Positions 18,331 through 27,860 of a stretch of DNA of 64,000 bases are shown piece by piece. The position numbers and the translations under genes are program-made. The stretch lies in assembly GCF_014058425.1 (NCBI RefSeq), contig NZ_CP049366.1, positions 806,001 to 870,000 on the forward strand, read 5' to 3'. Origin of the DNA: Companilactobacillus pabuli. GTDB taxonomy: Bacteria > Bacillota > Bacilli > Lactobacillales > Lactobacillaceae. Within the stretch, counting starts at the first letter, position 1. Every line of letters begins with the position of its first letter. The notes below the pieces were generated by a model. It searched no databases. It was not told the origin of the DNA and saw only the letters and a list, made by a program, of their open reading frames with translations.

Positions 18331-20698
18331 TGAAACACCATATTTCTTAGGCACTGTCAAAGCTATCTTTTTTGAGAATCCGGAAAACCTTTATAAAATT
18401 TTTACAATTAAAATAAAGAAAACAAATACTGATTGGGATGCGAAAGATATTGTTGTAACTGGTAGCTTTGGTGAAATATCAGAAGAAGAGGAATATCGTT
18501 TCGAAGGCCGCATCGTTGACCATCCCAAATATGGCAAGCAATTTCAAGCTACTTCATACCAAAGAAGTCGTCCTAATGGTCGTAAAGAATTAATCAGCTT
18601 CTTTTCTAGTGAAGAGTTTCCTGGTATTGGTAAGAAAAAAGCCGAAAAGATTGTTGATGAATTAGGTAACGATGCTATCGATAAAATTCTTAAAGACCCT
18701 CATGCACTTGATTTCTTGAAATTGGGAACTGAAAAGACTCAACAGATTATTGAACAAATCTCTAGCAATCATCAGACAGAGCAAGCCTTGTATCAATTGA
18801 ATAACTATGGCTTTGGACCTACTTTGAGTGCACGGATCTATCAAAAGTATGGAGTTCAAACACTGGAAAAGATTCAAGACGATCCTTATCAATTAGTTTT
18901 AGATGTTAAAGGTGTCGGTTTCAAGCGAGCTGATGAATTGGCTAGAAGATTAGGGATTACTGGTGATGACCCTCGACGGATCAAAGGTGCCTTAATTCAG
19001 ATGACGAGCTCAATGATCAATGAAACTGGCGATACTTACGTTGATGGGCAAGATTTGATTAGAAGAGTTATGGGAGTTTTGAGAAATAATTCAACTGATG
19101 ACTTGGCGCAAAAGTTAGTAGCTGGTTTACGAGATTTAGTTAAAAACGGAGTTTTGCTAGTTGAAGATGGCAATGTTTATCAAAAAGATCTGGCAGATTC
19201 TGAATGGTCGATAGCACAGTCTTTGAAGATGATCACTGATACTTTTAAGGGTGTCTCATGGACTGAACACGCCATGAAAAAAGAACTTAAAAAAATTGAA
19301 AAGCGTTTTAAAGTTAAATATGATGACTCACAAGAAAAAGCTATTCGTCAATTTTTGACGCATCCAATTTTTCTATTAACTGGTGGTCCGGGAACTGGTA
19401 AAACGACTATCATCAATGCAATTGTAGCAGCATATGCTGAATTAAATGATATGCCCCTTGATCCAGCTTCAGATGATTATGCGATTGCTTTAGCTGCTCC
19501 AACGGGAAGAGCTGCTAAACACATGGGAGAGGCAACTGGTCTGCCAGCTATGACAATTCATCGCTTGTTAGGTCTAACGGGTACTGAAGATGACGAATAT
19601 GCTGAACCAAGCCTTGATTGCAAATTGTTGATTATTGATGAGATGTCGATGGTCGATACAAAATTATTCAAAGTTTTGATATCAGCTGTGCAGCCTGGAA
19701 CGCAGATCGTTTTAGTAGGTGATCGTGATCAGTTACCATCAGTTGGACCGGGACAAATTTTTGCGGATTTGATCAATAGTGATGCTTTTCCAACAACAAT
19801 CTTAAAGAATATCCATCGTCAGGATGAAGATTCAACGATTATTCAATTAGCTCATGATATAAATGAAGGAATTATTGTTGATGGTATTTTTCAAAATAGG
19901 GCTGATCGGAGTTTCATCAATTGCGATAGTCGAAATGTCCCTAGTGTCTTGTCACAGATTATTGCAAAATCGAGTGAACGTGGTTTCGATATTGCCGATG
20001 TGCAAGTTTTAGCCCCAATGTACCGTGGTCAAGCGGGGATTGATAATTTGAATTATGTGATTCAAAATGTTGTCAATCCGATGAAGCCGAAAAGAAAAGA
20101 AGTTTCGATGGGTAATGTTAAATATCGAATCAATGATAAAGTTGTCTATTTGGTCAATACACCTGAAGACAATGTTTTTAACGGCGAGATTGGGAAAATT
20201 GTCGGGATAATTCTTGCTAAAGAAAATACCGACCACGTTGACCAATTAGTAATTGATTTTGATGGCAATGAGGTGACATTGGATCGTAAAGATTGGACTA
20301 ATATTTCTTTAGCTTACTGTACTTCAATCCATAAATCGCAAGGTTCAGAATTTGAAATGGTAATTTTGCCACTTGTTAATGAAGAATCTAGAATGTTACG
20401 CCGTAATTTGTTGTATACAGCTGTAACACGTGCTAAGAGATTATTGATCATGGTAGGTGATAGGTCGGCTTTTGAACGGTCAATCAAAGATCAATCGAGT
20501 GAACGTCAGACCACATTGAAACAAAGAATTTTTACTACATTTAAGATTAAAGTACCAGAAGCACCATCGGAAGAAGAAACACAAGAACAAGCTCCTATCG
20601 ATTATCGTTTGACTTTAGACATGATTATGAATAATGCTATTGACCCGATGATTGGTATGGAACACATAACTCCTCAAGATTTTTTGGAGAAAAAATAA
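18317..20698 (+). CDS. recD2: ATP-dependent 5'-3' DNA helicase RecD2
   Basis: A superfamily 1B helicase of the stand-alone RecD type, acting on DNA with a 5' overhang in replication fork maintenance and mismatch-linked repair. At 793 residues it has the long N-terminal domain typical of RecD2, with helix-hairpin-helix segments around 110-200. The Walker A is GGPGTGKTT near 355-363, Walker B IIDEMSMVD near 440, and a C-terminal motif VI-like TAVTRAKRLLIMVG near 700. No RecB or RecC gene is nearby, as expected for this subfamily. Confidence 0.96.
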   Translation: MTDSNETPYFLGTVKAIFFENPENLYKIFTIKIKKTNTDWDAKDIVVTGSFGEISEEEEYRFEGRIVDHPKYGKQFQATSYQRSRPNGRKELISFFSSEEFPGIGKKKAEKIVDELGNDAIDKILKDPHALDFLKLGTEKTQQIIEQISSNHQTEQALYQLNNYGFGPTLSARIYQKYGVQTLEKIQDDPYQLVLDVKGVGFKRADELARRLGITGDDPRRIKGALIQMTSSMINETGDTYVDGQDLIRRVMGVLRNNSTDDLAQKLVAGLRDLVKNGVLLVEDGNVYQKDLADSEWSIAQSLKMITDTFKGVSWTEHAMKKELKKIEKRFKVKYDDSQEKAIRQFLTHPIFLLTGGPGTGKTTIINAIVAAYAELNDMPLDPASDDYAIALAAPTGRAAKHMGEATGLPAMTIHRLLGLTGTEDDEYAEPSLDCKLLIIDEMSMVDTKLFKVLISAVQPGTQIVLVGDRDQLPSVGPGQIFADLINSDAFPTTILKNIHRQDEDSTIIQLAHDINEGIIVDGIFQNRADRSFINCDSRNVPSVLSQIIAKSSERGFDIADVQVLAPMYRGQAGIDNLNYVIQNVVNPMKPKRKEVSMGNVKYRINDKVVYLVNTPEDNVFNGEIGKIVGIILAKENTDHVDQLVIDFDGNEVTLDRKDWTNISLAYCTSIHKSQGSEFEMVILPLVNEESRMLRRNLLYTAVTRAKRLLIMVGDRSAFERSIKDQSSERQTTLKQRIFTTFKIKVPEAPSEEETQEQAPIDYRLTLDMIMNNAIDPMIGMEHITPQDFLEKK

Positions 20699-20745
20699 CC
20701 TCGTTAGAGTGCAATGAAACAATGCATTCTAGCGAGGTTTTTGTT
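20699..20745. terminator. bidirectional terminator between recD2 and lipid kinase
   Basis: CCTCGTTAGAGTGCA (20699-20713) pairs with TGCATTCTAGCGAGG (20723-20737). A T-rich run follows on the plus strand. The minus strand is less T-rich after the stem, so termination of recD2 is the main role. Confidence 0.85.
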
Positions 20746-20751
20746 TAAAGA

Positions 20752-21696
20752 TTATTTAACTGGTAACCAAAAGGGATGTTGACTGATCTCAAAATTGAAA
20801 TTGAATTCATGCTGATTTAATTCTTCACCATCCATCTGACCATATTGATCAGTTTGGTTATGAAGTGAAAAATGTTTGTCTTCAATATGCCAAACGTTTT
20901 TATCTTGTAGATGAGAACCATTGGTCAACAATTTGCTGAACAATTTGATGAATGTCATCCCAGTGATCTTTTTTACGACAACCAGATTCAAGTGATGGTT
21001 AAAAGGAGTAGCGGTTGGATCAATCGCAAAACCACCACCAAAATAAGGATGGTTTGTAGCAACCACGATATAGGCTGAGTCAAAATGTTTTTTCTTGTCT
21101 TCATAATCAACGTCTAATCCAAAAGCTGGTTGCTTTTTGATAACCTTTAATAGATTAGTGAAATAAGAAAGAGTCCCCAAATGTAATTTGTTGAGGAAAT
21201 CTTTTCGTTCAGAATTATTTGTGTAATAAACCGTACGAGCATCGAAACCAATACCGATATTGTTAATAAAATAATGGGAAAAATCATTATTATATGCTTT
21301 ACCAACATCGATTATTTGAGGTTGCTTCATTGAAAGAATGGCTTGTAATAAAATTACGGGATCCTTGATCTTTAATTTTATGCCACGGCAAAAATCATTA
21401 CCAGAACCACCAGGAATATATCCTAAGGCAGTATTGGGGTAATTAGATTCTTTGACACCATTGACGGCTTGATTTAACGTTCCATCGCCACCGATAACGA
21501 TGATTTTACTATTAGTTGGATGATTGGCTAACTGTTTAGCAATCCGAACGCCATCGCCATCTTTTAAAGTTTTGTGGATCTCGTAAGTGATTTTATTTTT
21601 ATCTAGAAAATTTATTACCTTATGACAAGCGGAGATTGCTAATCCATTGCCAGCATGGTGATTTAAAATTATTTCAATTTTTGTAGTTTTACTCAT
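20752..21696 (-). CDS. diacylglycerol kinase family lipid kinase
   Basis: A 314-residue cytoplasmic or membrane-associated kinase of the DagK/YegS fold. The nucleotide-binding motif GGDGTLNQAVNGV is near residue 74 and GGSGNDFCRG near 96. The acidic metal-site region follows (DVGKAYN; FINNIGIGFDA). It would phosphorylate diacylglycerol or a related lipid to feed phosphatidic acid back to phospholipid and lipoteichoic acid turnover. The exact lipid cannot be told from sequence. It lies downstream of rnjA on the same strand, beyond a terminator. Confidence 0.88.
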   Translation of the reverse strand: MSKTTKIEIILNHHAGNGLAISACHKVINFLDKNKITYEIHKTLKDGDGVRIAKQLANHPTNSKIIVIGGDGTLNQAVNGVKESNYPNTALGYIPGGSGNDFCRGIKLKIKDPVILLQAILSMKQPQIIDVGKAYNNDFSHYFINNIGIGFDARTVYYTNNSERKDFLNKLHLGTLSYFTNLLKVIKKQPAFGLDVDYEDKKKHFDSAYIVVATNHPYFGGGFAIDPTATPFNHHLNLVVVKKITGMTFIKLFSKLLTNGSHLQDKNVWHIEDKHFSLHNQTDQYGQMDGEELNQHEFNFNFEISQHPFWLPVK

Positions 21697-21712
21697 TTGA
21701 ATACCCTTAAAT

Positions 21713-21739
21713 AAAAAAAGTAGATCAAATGATCTACTT
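21713..21739 (-). terminator. terminator after rnjA
   Basis: AAAGTAGATCA and TGATCTACTTT form a near-perfect stem. On the minus strand it is followed by a run of T (21710-21716), so it ends the rpoY-rnjA transcript. Confidence 0.85.
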
Positions 21740-23430
21740 TAGATTGAAGTTCCAATTAACATTGGTAAGATAACAGGATTTCTAGCTGTACGTTTGTACA
21801 AAAATTCTTGCAATCCTTCAATGATGATACGTTTTAATGTTGCTTCAGTAACTTTTTCATCTTCATCGTCAAATGCATTCTTGATCAAGTGGAAGACACG
21901 TTTTTGTGCTTGGTTGATCAATTCACCTGATTCACGCATGTAAACAAAACCACGTGAAAGAATATCAGGACCAGCTAAAACGATGTGCTTTTGATAATCG
22001 ATCGTAGCAACAACGACAACCATTCCTTCTTCGGAAAGAACTTGACGGTCGTGGATAACTACGTTTCCGATATCACCAACACCTTTACCGTCGACATAAA
22101 CGTCACCAGCAGGGAAGTGTCCAGCTACACGAGCAGTATCTTTAGTTAAAGCTAAGACATCACCATTTTCCAAAAGGAAGGAGTGATCTTGAGGTACGTC
22201 ACACAACTCAGCTAATTCAGTGTGAATCTTCAACATTCTGTACTCACCGTGAATTGGCATGAAGAACTTAGGTTTCATTAAACGAAGCATTAACTCTTGT
22301 TCTTCTTGACCACCGTGACCGGAAGCATGGATGTTGTTGACTTTACCATGAATAACTTCAGCACCAGCTTCTGAAAGTTGGTTGATCAAGTGGTTAACAC
22401 TGATTGTGTTACCAGGAATAGGGTTACTTGAGAAGATAACCGTATCGCCTGGTTGAATAGTGATTTGTCTGTGAGTACCATTGGCAATTCTACTTAAAGC
22501 AGCTAATGGTTCACCTTGTGATCCAGTACATAGGATCAAAGTCTCTGAAGCCGGAGTTTGGTTCAAAGCATGTGGATCAATCAACATGTTGTCAGGAATA
22601 TTTAAGTATCCTAATTCTCGACCATTTTCAATTGCTTGTTCCATGCTTCGTCCGAAGACTGCAATCTTTCTACCTTGTTGCATCGCCGCATCGACCGCTT
22701 GCGAAATACGATAGATGTTAGAAGCAAAGGTAGCAAAGATGATTCGTCCTTGAATCGTTTCAAAGATTTGGTGAATCGTTAAACCGACAGAACGTTCTGA
22801 CTTAGAGAAAGTAGGTATTTCGGCATTAGTACTATCAGATAGTAAGCACAAAACACCTTTAGCACCGAGTGCAGCCATCTTTTGTAAGTTAGGTGATGGC
22901 AATCCAGCAACCGGTGTTAAATCAAACTTAAAGTCACCAGTTTCAACGATAATTCCCTGAGGGGTATGAACAGCGATACCTAAGGTATCAGGAATTGAGT
23001 GAGTCGTTCTAAAGAATGAGACACTAGTCTTTGGGAATTTAATAACATCGTCTTCGTGCAAGACGTGCATTTCGGTCGTTCTTAATAGACCATGTTCTTC
23101 CAATTTACCTTTAATTAATGCACAAGCTAATGGACCGGCATAAATAGGGATGTTAGGAAGTTGTTGAAGGAGATAAGGGATACCACCGATGTGATCTTCG
23201 TGACCGTGAGTGATAAATAGACCCTTGATCTTATCCTTATTTTCTACTAAGTAGCTGTAATCAGAAATGACATAGTCAATTCCGAGGAGTTCGTCTTCTG
23301 GAAACTTAATTCCGGCATCAATTACGATCAATTCGTCTTGATATTGAACTCCGTACATATTTTTACCGATTTCGCCAAGGCCCCCGATGGCAAAAACGGC
23401 AACTTCATTATTTTTAACTTTAAAGGACAT
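21739..23430 (-). CDS. rnjA: ribonuclease J1
   Basis: RNase J1 is a metallo-beta-lactamase/beta-CASP nuclease with 5'-3' exonuclease and endonuclease activity, central to mRNA decay and rRNA maturation in Firmicutes. The zinc ligand motif HGHEDH is intact at residues 75-80, with GDFKFD and the beta-[12 protein letters not shown] motif further on. Length 563 fits. The gene follows rpoY by three bases. The intact HxHxDH motif and the RpoY neighbour distinguish it from its paralogue rnjB at 42212. Confidence 0.96.
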   Translation of the reverse strand: MSFKVKNNEVAVFAIGGLGEIGKNMYGVQYQDELIVIDAGIKFPEDELLGIDYVISDYSYLVENKDKIKGLFITHGHEDHIGGIPYLLQQLPNIPIYAGPLACALIKGKLEEHGLLRTTEMHVLHEDDVIKFPKTSVSFFRTTHSIPDTLGIAVHTPQGIIVETGDFKFDLTPVAGLPSPNLQKMAALGAKGVLCLLSDSTNAEIPTFSKSERSVGLTIHQIFETIQGRIIFATFASNIYRISQAVDAAMQQGRKIAVFGRSMEQAIENGRELGYLNIPDNMLIDPHALNQTPASETLILCTGSQGEPLAALSRIANGTHRQITIQPGDTVIFSSNPIPGNTISVNHLINQLSEAGAEVIHGKVNNIHASGHGGQEEQELMLRLMKPKFFMPIHGEYRMLKIHTELAELCDVPQDHSFLLENGDVLALTKDTARVAGHFPAGDVYVDGKGVGDIGNVVIHDRQVLSEEGMVVVVATIDYQKHIVLAGPDILSRGFVYMRESGELINQAQKRVFHLIKNAFDDEDEKVTEATLKRIIIEGLQEFLYKRTARNPVILPMLIGTSI

Positions 23431-23433
23431 TAA

Positions 23434-23646
23434 CTAAAACTCCGTTAATTTAAAGTCAGGGCTCTTTTTCTCATATTCGAGATGTTTTTCATCGAGCTCC
23501 TGAATAAATTCGATGTCATAGTCAGTATTGTCCTCTACTGCTTGACGTACTTCGATACTTGAAGCAGCGTCCATATAGAGTGAATGTGTAAATTCACGAC
23601 GGGGGTTATCTAGTTCACTTGTTTGATACAAAACTTTATAAATCAA
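23434..23646 (-). CDS. rpoY: RNA polymerase epsilon subunit
   Basis: This 70-residue acidic protein matches the DUF1447/YkzG family, the small epsilon subunit of RNA polymerase in Firmicutes that binds beneath the secondary channel region. The N-terminal MIYKVLYQTS strand and EFTHSLYMDAASSIEVRQAV are recognisable. It is encoded immediately before rnjA, the conserved arrangement. AAGGAGAA precedes the ATG on the minus strand. Confidence 0.92.
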   Translation of the reverse strand: MIYKVLYQTSELDNPRREFTHSLYMDAASSIEVRQAVEDNTDYDIEFIQELDEKHLEYEKKSPDFKLTEF

Positions 23647-23742
23647 TATATAATTCTCCTTTAATCAAATTGAATGAAACAAGTCAGTCTCATTCGGTAA
23701 TTCTTTTCCAGTCCATTTGTGCACTATTCAATAGATAGCACA

Positions 23743-23751
23743 ATTCTACCA
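23743..23751 (-). promoter_or_regulatory. extended -10 promoter element for rpoY-rnjA
   Basis: On the minus strand the sequence reads TGGTAGAAT, an extended -10 (TGN followed by TAGAAT). No good -35 box is visible. It would give a leader of about 90 bases before rpoY. Confidence 0.5.
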
Positions 23752-23782
23752 TAATAAGTTATCTAAGTATACTTAACTACTA

Positions 23783-24343
23783 TTACGAAATGACTACAGT
23801 ACTTGGATCTAATTCAAATGGAGCAGTCTTACTGATCTTGTCGTAATATAGGTGACCATTTAAGTGATCGATTTCGTGTTGGCAAACAATGGCAGGGTAG
23901 TCTCTGACACGAAGTGTTTGTGAGTTACCATCGAAGTCATCATATTTAATAGTGATACGGTCAGCGCGAGGAACAAATCCAGGGACATCTTTATCAACTG
24001 ATAAGCAACCTTCACCTTCAGACAAAGCGGCTCTTTGAACTGAGTTTCTGATGATAACAGGATTGATCAAAGTCATTTTGAGAAGTGGCTTGTCAGGATC
24101 TTCATCATTAGGAACTAAAACAGAAGCCATCATTTTTGAAACGCCAACTTGAGGTGCGGCCAAACCAACACCGGCTCTTAGTTGATGTTTTTCAGCGTAT
24201 TCTTCATCTTGACTCTTAACGAGATATTCCATCATGTTGTCCGCTAAAGCTTTATCTTCATCACTTAGTGGAAATTGAACCTTTTCTGCAACTTTTCTTA
24301 AAACGGGATCGCCATCACGGACGATATCTTTCATAAAATACAT
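23783..24343 (-). CDS. def: peptide deformylase
   Basis: Removes the formyl group from the initiator methionine of new proteins, using Fe2+ or another metal. All three family motifs are present: [10 protein letters not shown] at about 58-67, EGCLSV near 109 (metal Cys) and QHEIDHLNG near 152 (two metal His and the catalytic Glu). It is the longer Gram-positive type with 187 residues. The frame is open to a TTG at 24355, but GGAGG lies right there, so the ATG at 24343 is chosen. Confidence 0.96.
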   Translation of the reverse strand: MYFMKDIVRDGDPVLRKVAEKVQFPLSDEDKALADNMMEYLVKSQDEEYAEKHQLRAGVGLAAPQVGVSKMMASVLVPNDEDPDKPLLKMTLINPVIIRNSVQRAALSEGEGCLSVDKDVPGFVPRADRITIKYDDFDGNSQTLRVRDYPAIVCQHEIDHLNGHLYYDKISKTAPFELDPSTVVIS

Positions 24344-24449
24344 AGTTTCCTCCAAATGTTAAATTGTACAAAATTACCTTAGTATATCTATTATAGATTA
24401 TTTTTCTTAAAAAATAGAAGCAAATGAAAATTTTTTTGAAAAAGCAAGC

Positions 24450-24464
24450 AAGAAAGCGTAATCA
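24450..24464 (+). promoter_or_regulatory. putative cre site upstream of D-2-hydroxyacid dehydrogenase gene
   Basis: AAGAAAGCGTAATCA differs from the CcpA consensus WTGNAARCGNWWWCA at one position. It lies about 30 bases upstream of the likely -35 box of the next gene. Confidence 0.45.
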
Positions 24465-24494
24465 TTTCAAGCAATTTTTTATTATGCCATATCT

Positions 24495-24524
24495 TTGTTA
24501 TATCAAACATCATAATGATAAAAT
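24495..24524 (+). promoter_or_regulatory. putative promoter of D-2-hydroxyacid dehydrogenase gene
   Basis: TTGTTA (24495-24500) and TAAAAT (24519-24524) with an 18-base spacer, 68 bases before the ATG. Confidence 0.5.
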
Positions 24525-24591
24525 AGTTAATGTATATGTTACCGATTTCATATTGGTGCGTAAATAAAAAAGATGGCTGGAGGTTTTGTTA

Positions 24592-25590
24592 ATGAAGCTA
24601 ATTGATTTTGGCGTCAGGGAAGATGAAAAGAAATATATTCAAGAATGGTCTAAGACCAACAATATTGAAGTAAAAATCGTGACTGATTTGTTAACGCCAG
24701 AAACAGTCAAAATGGCTCAAGGATACGATGGAATTGTTGCTTATCAGCAGTTACCATACGATGAAAAAATTTTTGATACGATGAATGAATTTGGGATTCA
24801 TGTTTTATCGTTGCGTAATGTTGGGGTAGATAATATTCCATTTGCAGCTTTGAAGAAAAATAATATTCGCTTGACTAATGTTCCAAGTTATTCACCAGAA
24901 GCAATCGCTGAATATTCAGTTGCTGGCTTGATGGCATTATTACGTAATTTTAAACATATGATTAGAAAAGTGGACCAACACGATTTCAGATGGGCACCGG
25001 ATATCGGTCGTGAATTAAATCAATTGACAGTCGGGGTTGCAGGTACCGGAAGAATTGGTCGAGCTGCGATAAAAATTTATCAAGGATTTGGTGCAAAAGT
25101 TATCGCATATGACAAATTTCACAATCCAGAAATTGAAAAACAAGGATTATATGTCGATGACTTAGATACGCTTTTGAAAGAATCTGATGTTGTAACTCTA
25201 CATATCCCTAGTCTTGGTAAGGGACATACCGTTATTAATAAGGATACGATTGCTGAAATGAAAAGCGATGCTATCGTGGTCAATTCAGCTCGTGGCGATT
25301 TGATCAACACACAAGATCTCTATGATGCAGTAGCAAATGGAAAGCTCTACGGTGCAGTTTTGGATGTTTATGAAAAAGAAGTTGGTGTGTTTAATACTGA
25401 TTTAAGTGATCAAGAATTTAACGATAAATTATTAGAACGAGTAATTAAGAGTAATCGCATTATTTTAACACCACACATCGCCTTTTATACAACTAAGGCC
25501 GTAAAGAATATGGCGACTGTTTCTCTCGATTCAATGGTCGCTGAACTAGAGCATGGAAGCTCTGAAAATGAAATAAATTTGGATAAATAG
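24592..25590 (+). CDS. D-2-hydroxyacid dehydrogenase (D-lactate dehydrogenase type)
   Basis: An NAD-dependent dehydrogenase of 332 residues that would reduce pyruvate or a related 2-oxo acid to the D-hydroxy acid. The Rossmann motif GVAGTGRIGRA is near residue 145. The catalytic Arg (NSARGDLI), Glu (DVYEKEVGVF) and His (TPHIAFYTT) are all present. The closest families are fermentative D-LDH and D-2-hydroxyisocaproate dehydrogenase, and I cannot separate these by eye. ATG 24592 is preceded by GGAGG. An upstream TTG in frame at 24586 is too close to that site. Confidence 0.9.
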   Translation: MKLIDFGVREDEKKYIQEWSKTNNIEVKIVTDLLTPETVKMAQGYDGIVAYQQLPYDEKIFDTMNEFGIHVLSLRNVGVDNIPFAALKKNNIRLTNVPSYSPEAIAEYSVAGLMALLRNFKHMIRKVDQHDFRWAPDIGRELNQLTVGVAGTGRIGRAAIKIYQGFGAKVIAYDKFHNPEIEKQGLYVDDLDTLLKESDVVTLHIPSLGKGHTVINKDTIAEMKSDAIVVNSARGDLINTQDLYDAVANGKLYGAVLDVYEKEVGVFNTDLSDQEFNDKLLERVIKSNRIILTPHIAFYTTKAVKNMATVSLDSMVAELEHGSSENEINLDK

Positions 25591-25751
25591 TTACAATTTT
25601 CACAAACTTATGAAAAATATTTTTGAATTTTTTTTGTGCCAAGAACGTTGAAACTACTTGTTTTTTAGCAGATCAATGTTAGACTAAAATTATATGAAAG
25701 CCCTTACAAATATTCACAAGGGATGAGTTTTTTATGAAAGGACTGTGGAGA

Positions 25752-26855
25752 ATGGCAAATAAACCAATTGTTGATTTTGAAGCAATAAAAAATAATTTAT
25801 CAAATGTTTCAAAACCCATTCAAGTATTGAACGAAAATGCTGAAATTACGGATCAAGAGGTTTTTGATAGTTTTTCAGATGAGGATTTAGTTGAATTCAT
25901 GAAGAAAATGGTCTGGGAACGTGCTTTGCATGAACAGACAATGAACTTTTCACGTCAAGGACGCATGGGATTCTATGCTCCAACTGAAGGTGAGGAAGCT
26001 TCTGAGATGGGAACTGTTCTCGCAATGAAGAAACAAGATTATCTTCTACCTGCTTATCGTGATGTTCCTCAATTGATTCAACACGGAGCTACTGTAACGG
26101 AAGCTTATCTTTGGTCAAGAGGTCACGTTTTAGGTAATAAATTTAAAGCTCGCTCAATGATGCCACAAATTATCATCGGTGCTGCTTATGTTGAAGCCGC
26201 TGGTGTTGGACTTGGTATCAAGAAGAACAAAGAAGAAGATACGATTGCCTTCACATATACTGGTGATGGTGGTACTTCACAAGGTGATAGTTATGAAGGA
26301 ATGAACTTTGCTGGTGCTTATCAAGCTCCTGTTTTGTTCATCGTTCAAAATAATGGCTTTGCTATTTCGACACCTCGTGCCAAACAAACAGCTGCTCCAA
26401 CATTAGCTCAAAAGGCTGTTGCCGCTGGTATTCCTAGTGTTCAAGTTGATGGTATGGATATCTTAGCTTGTTATGCGGTTGCTAAAGCAGCTCGTGACTA
26501 CATGGTTGCTGGCAATGGTCCAGTCTTAATTGAAACCTTAACTTATCGTTTTGGTGCTCACTCAAGTGCGGGTGATGATCCTAAACGTTACAGAACTAAG
26601 GAACAAGAACAACCTTGGTTTGAAAAAGATCCATTGATTCGTCTCAGAAAAGTTCTTACAGATAAGGGACTTTGGTCAGAAGACGAAGAAGATAAATTAG
26701 TTGATGAATACAAAGCATCATTTAAAGATGCAATTAAAGAAGCAGATAATGTTCCTGCCGATAAAGTTTCCGATATGTTGAAACGTACTTTTGAAATTCC
26801 AACTCCAGAAATGAAACAAGAGATTGATAAATTTGAAGCAAAGGAGTCGAAGTAA
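25752..26855 (+). CDS. pdhA: pyruvate dehydrogenase E1 component, alpha subunit
   Basis: The alpha subunit of the thiamine-diphosphate-dependent E1, which decarboxylates pyruvate and passes acetyl to lipoate. The ThDP/Mg motif GDGGTSQGDSYEGMNFA is near residue 170, with the phosphorylation-loop-like RFGAHSSAGDDPKRYR near 262. I prefer ATG 25752 (AAGGA with 9-base spacing). An in-frame ATG at 25734, behind AGGG, would add six residues. It heads the pdhABCD operon. I could not assign a clear promoter in the 160 bases upstream. Confidence 0.96.
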   Translation: MANKPIVDFEAIKNNLSNVSKPIQVLNENAEITDQEVFDSFSDEDLVEFMKKMVWERALHEQTMNFSRQGRMGFYAPTEGEEASEMGTVLAMKKQDYLLPAYRDVPQLIQHGATVTEAYLWSRGHVLGNKFKARSMMPQIIIGAAYVEAAGVGLGIKKNKEEDTIAFTYTGDGGTSQGDSYEGMNFAGAYQAPVLFIVQNNGFAISTPRAKQTAAPTLAQKAVAAGIPSVQVDGMDILACYAVAKAARDYMVAGNGPVLIETLTYRFGAHSSAGDDPKRYRTKEQEQPWFEKDPLIRLRKVLTDKGLWSEDEEDKLVDEYKASFKDAIKEADNVPADKVSDMLKRTFEIPTPEMKQEIDKFEAKESK

Positions 26856-26857
26856 AA

Positions 26858-27835
26858 ATGGCTAAGAAAACTTATATTCAAGCAGTTACAGATGCCTTAG
26901 ACATTGTTCTGGAAGACGATCCAAAAACATTGATCTTCGGTGAAGATGTTGGTAAAAATGGTGGTGTTTTTAGAACTACTCAAGGACTTCAAGAAAAATA
27001 CGGTGAAGATAGAGTCTTCGATACTCCACTTGCTGAATCAGGAATCATGGGACTTGCAACTGGTCTTGGTTTGACTGGTTGGCGCCCAATCCCTGAAATT
27101 CAGTTCATGGGCTTCTCTTTTGAAGCTGTTGACCAAATTGCTGGTCAATTGGCTAGAATGCGTTTTAGATTTGATGGTTTGAAGAATGCTCCTGTAACGA
27201 TCCGTACACCATATGGTGGTGGTACACATACAGCTGAAATGCATGCTGATAACCTAGAAAATTTCTTTACGGGTGTTCCTGGACTTCGTGTTGTAATGCC
27301 AAGTAATCCATATGATGCTAAAGGCCTGTTGATTTCATCAGTTGAAAATAATGACCCAGTATTATTTATGGAAAACTTGAAATTGTATCGTTCAATGAAA
27401 GACGATATTCCTGATGGCAAATACACAGTTCCTTTGGATAAAGCAAACGTTGTCCGTGAAGGAAATGATATTACTATCGTAGCTTACGGTGCTGAAGTCA
27501 ATGAAGCCCTTAAAGTTGCTGATAGCCTAGCAGAAAAGAATATCTCAGTTGAAGTTATCGACCTTAGAACTGTGTCACCAATCGATACAGAAACAATTTT
27601 CAAGTCAATTGAAAAGACTCATAAAGTTGTAATCGTTCAAGAAGCTCAAAAGATGGCCGGAGTTGGCGCACAAGTTGCATCAGCTATTGCTGAAGGCGCT
27701 ATTCTTTCTCTCGATGCACCAGTTGGTAGAGTTGCAGCACCAAACAGTGTTTATCCATTTGCGTTAGGTGAAGACATTTGGATCCCACGTGCCAAAGAAA
27801 TTGAAGAAAAAGTAAATGAGATTCTCAACTACTAA
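26858..27835 (+). CDS. pdhB: pyruvate dehydrogenase E1 component, beta subunit
   Basis: A transketolase-type beta subunit that completes the E1 heterotetramer. The N-terminal FGEDVGKNGGVF and TPLAESGIMGLATGLG segments hold the residues that activate ThDP. The C-terminal transketolase domain carries EVIDLRTVSPIDTETI. At 325 residues the length is exact for the family. It starts 2 bases after the pdhA stop, with AAGGAG in the pdhA end. Confidence 0.97.
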   Translation: MAKKTYIQAVTDALDIVLEDDPKTLIFGEDVGKNGGVFRTTQGLQEKYGEDRVFDTPLAESGIMGLATGLGLTGWRPIPEIQFMGFSFEAVDQIAGQLARMRFRFDGLKNAPVTIRTPYGGGTHTAEMHADNLENFFTGVPGLRVVMPSNPYDAKGLLISSVENNDPVLFMENLKLYRSMKDDIPDGKYTVPLDKANVVREGNDITIVAYGAEVNEALKVADSLAEKNISVEVIDLRTVSPIDTETIFKSIEKTHKVVIVQEAQKMAGVGAQVASAIAEGAILSLDAPVGRVAAPNSVYPFALGEDIWIPRAKEIEEKVNEILNY

Positions 27836-27860
27836 TTAATCGAAGGAAGGGAAAACAACT

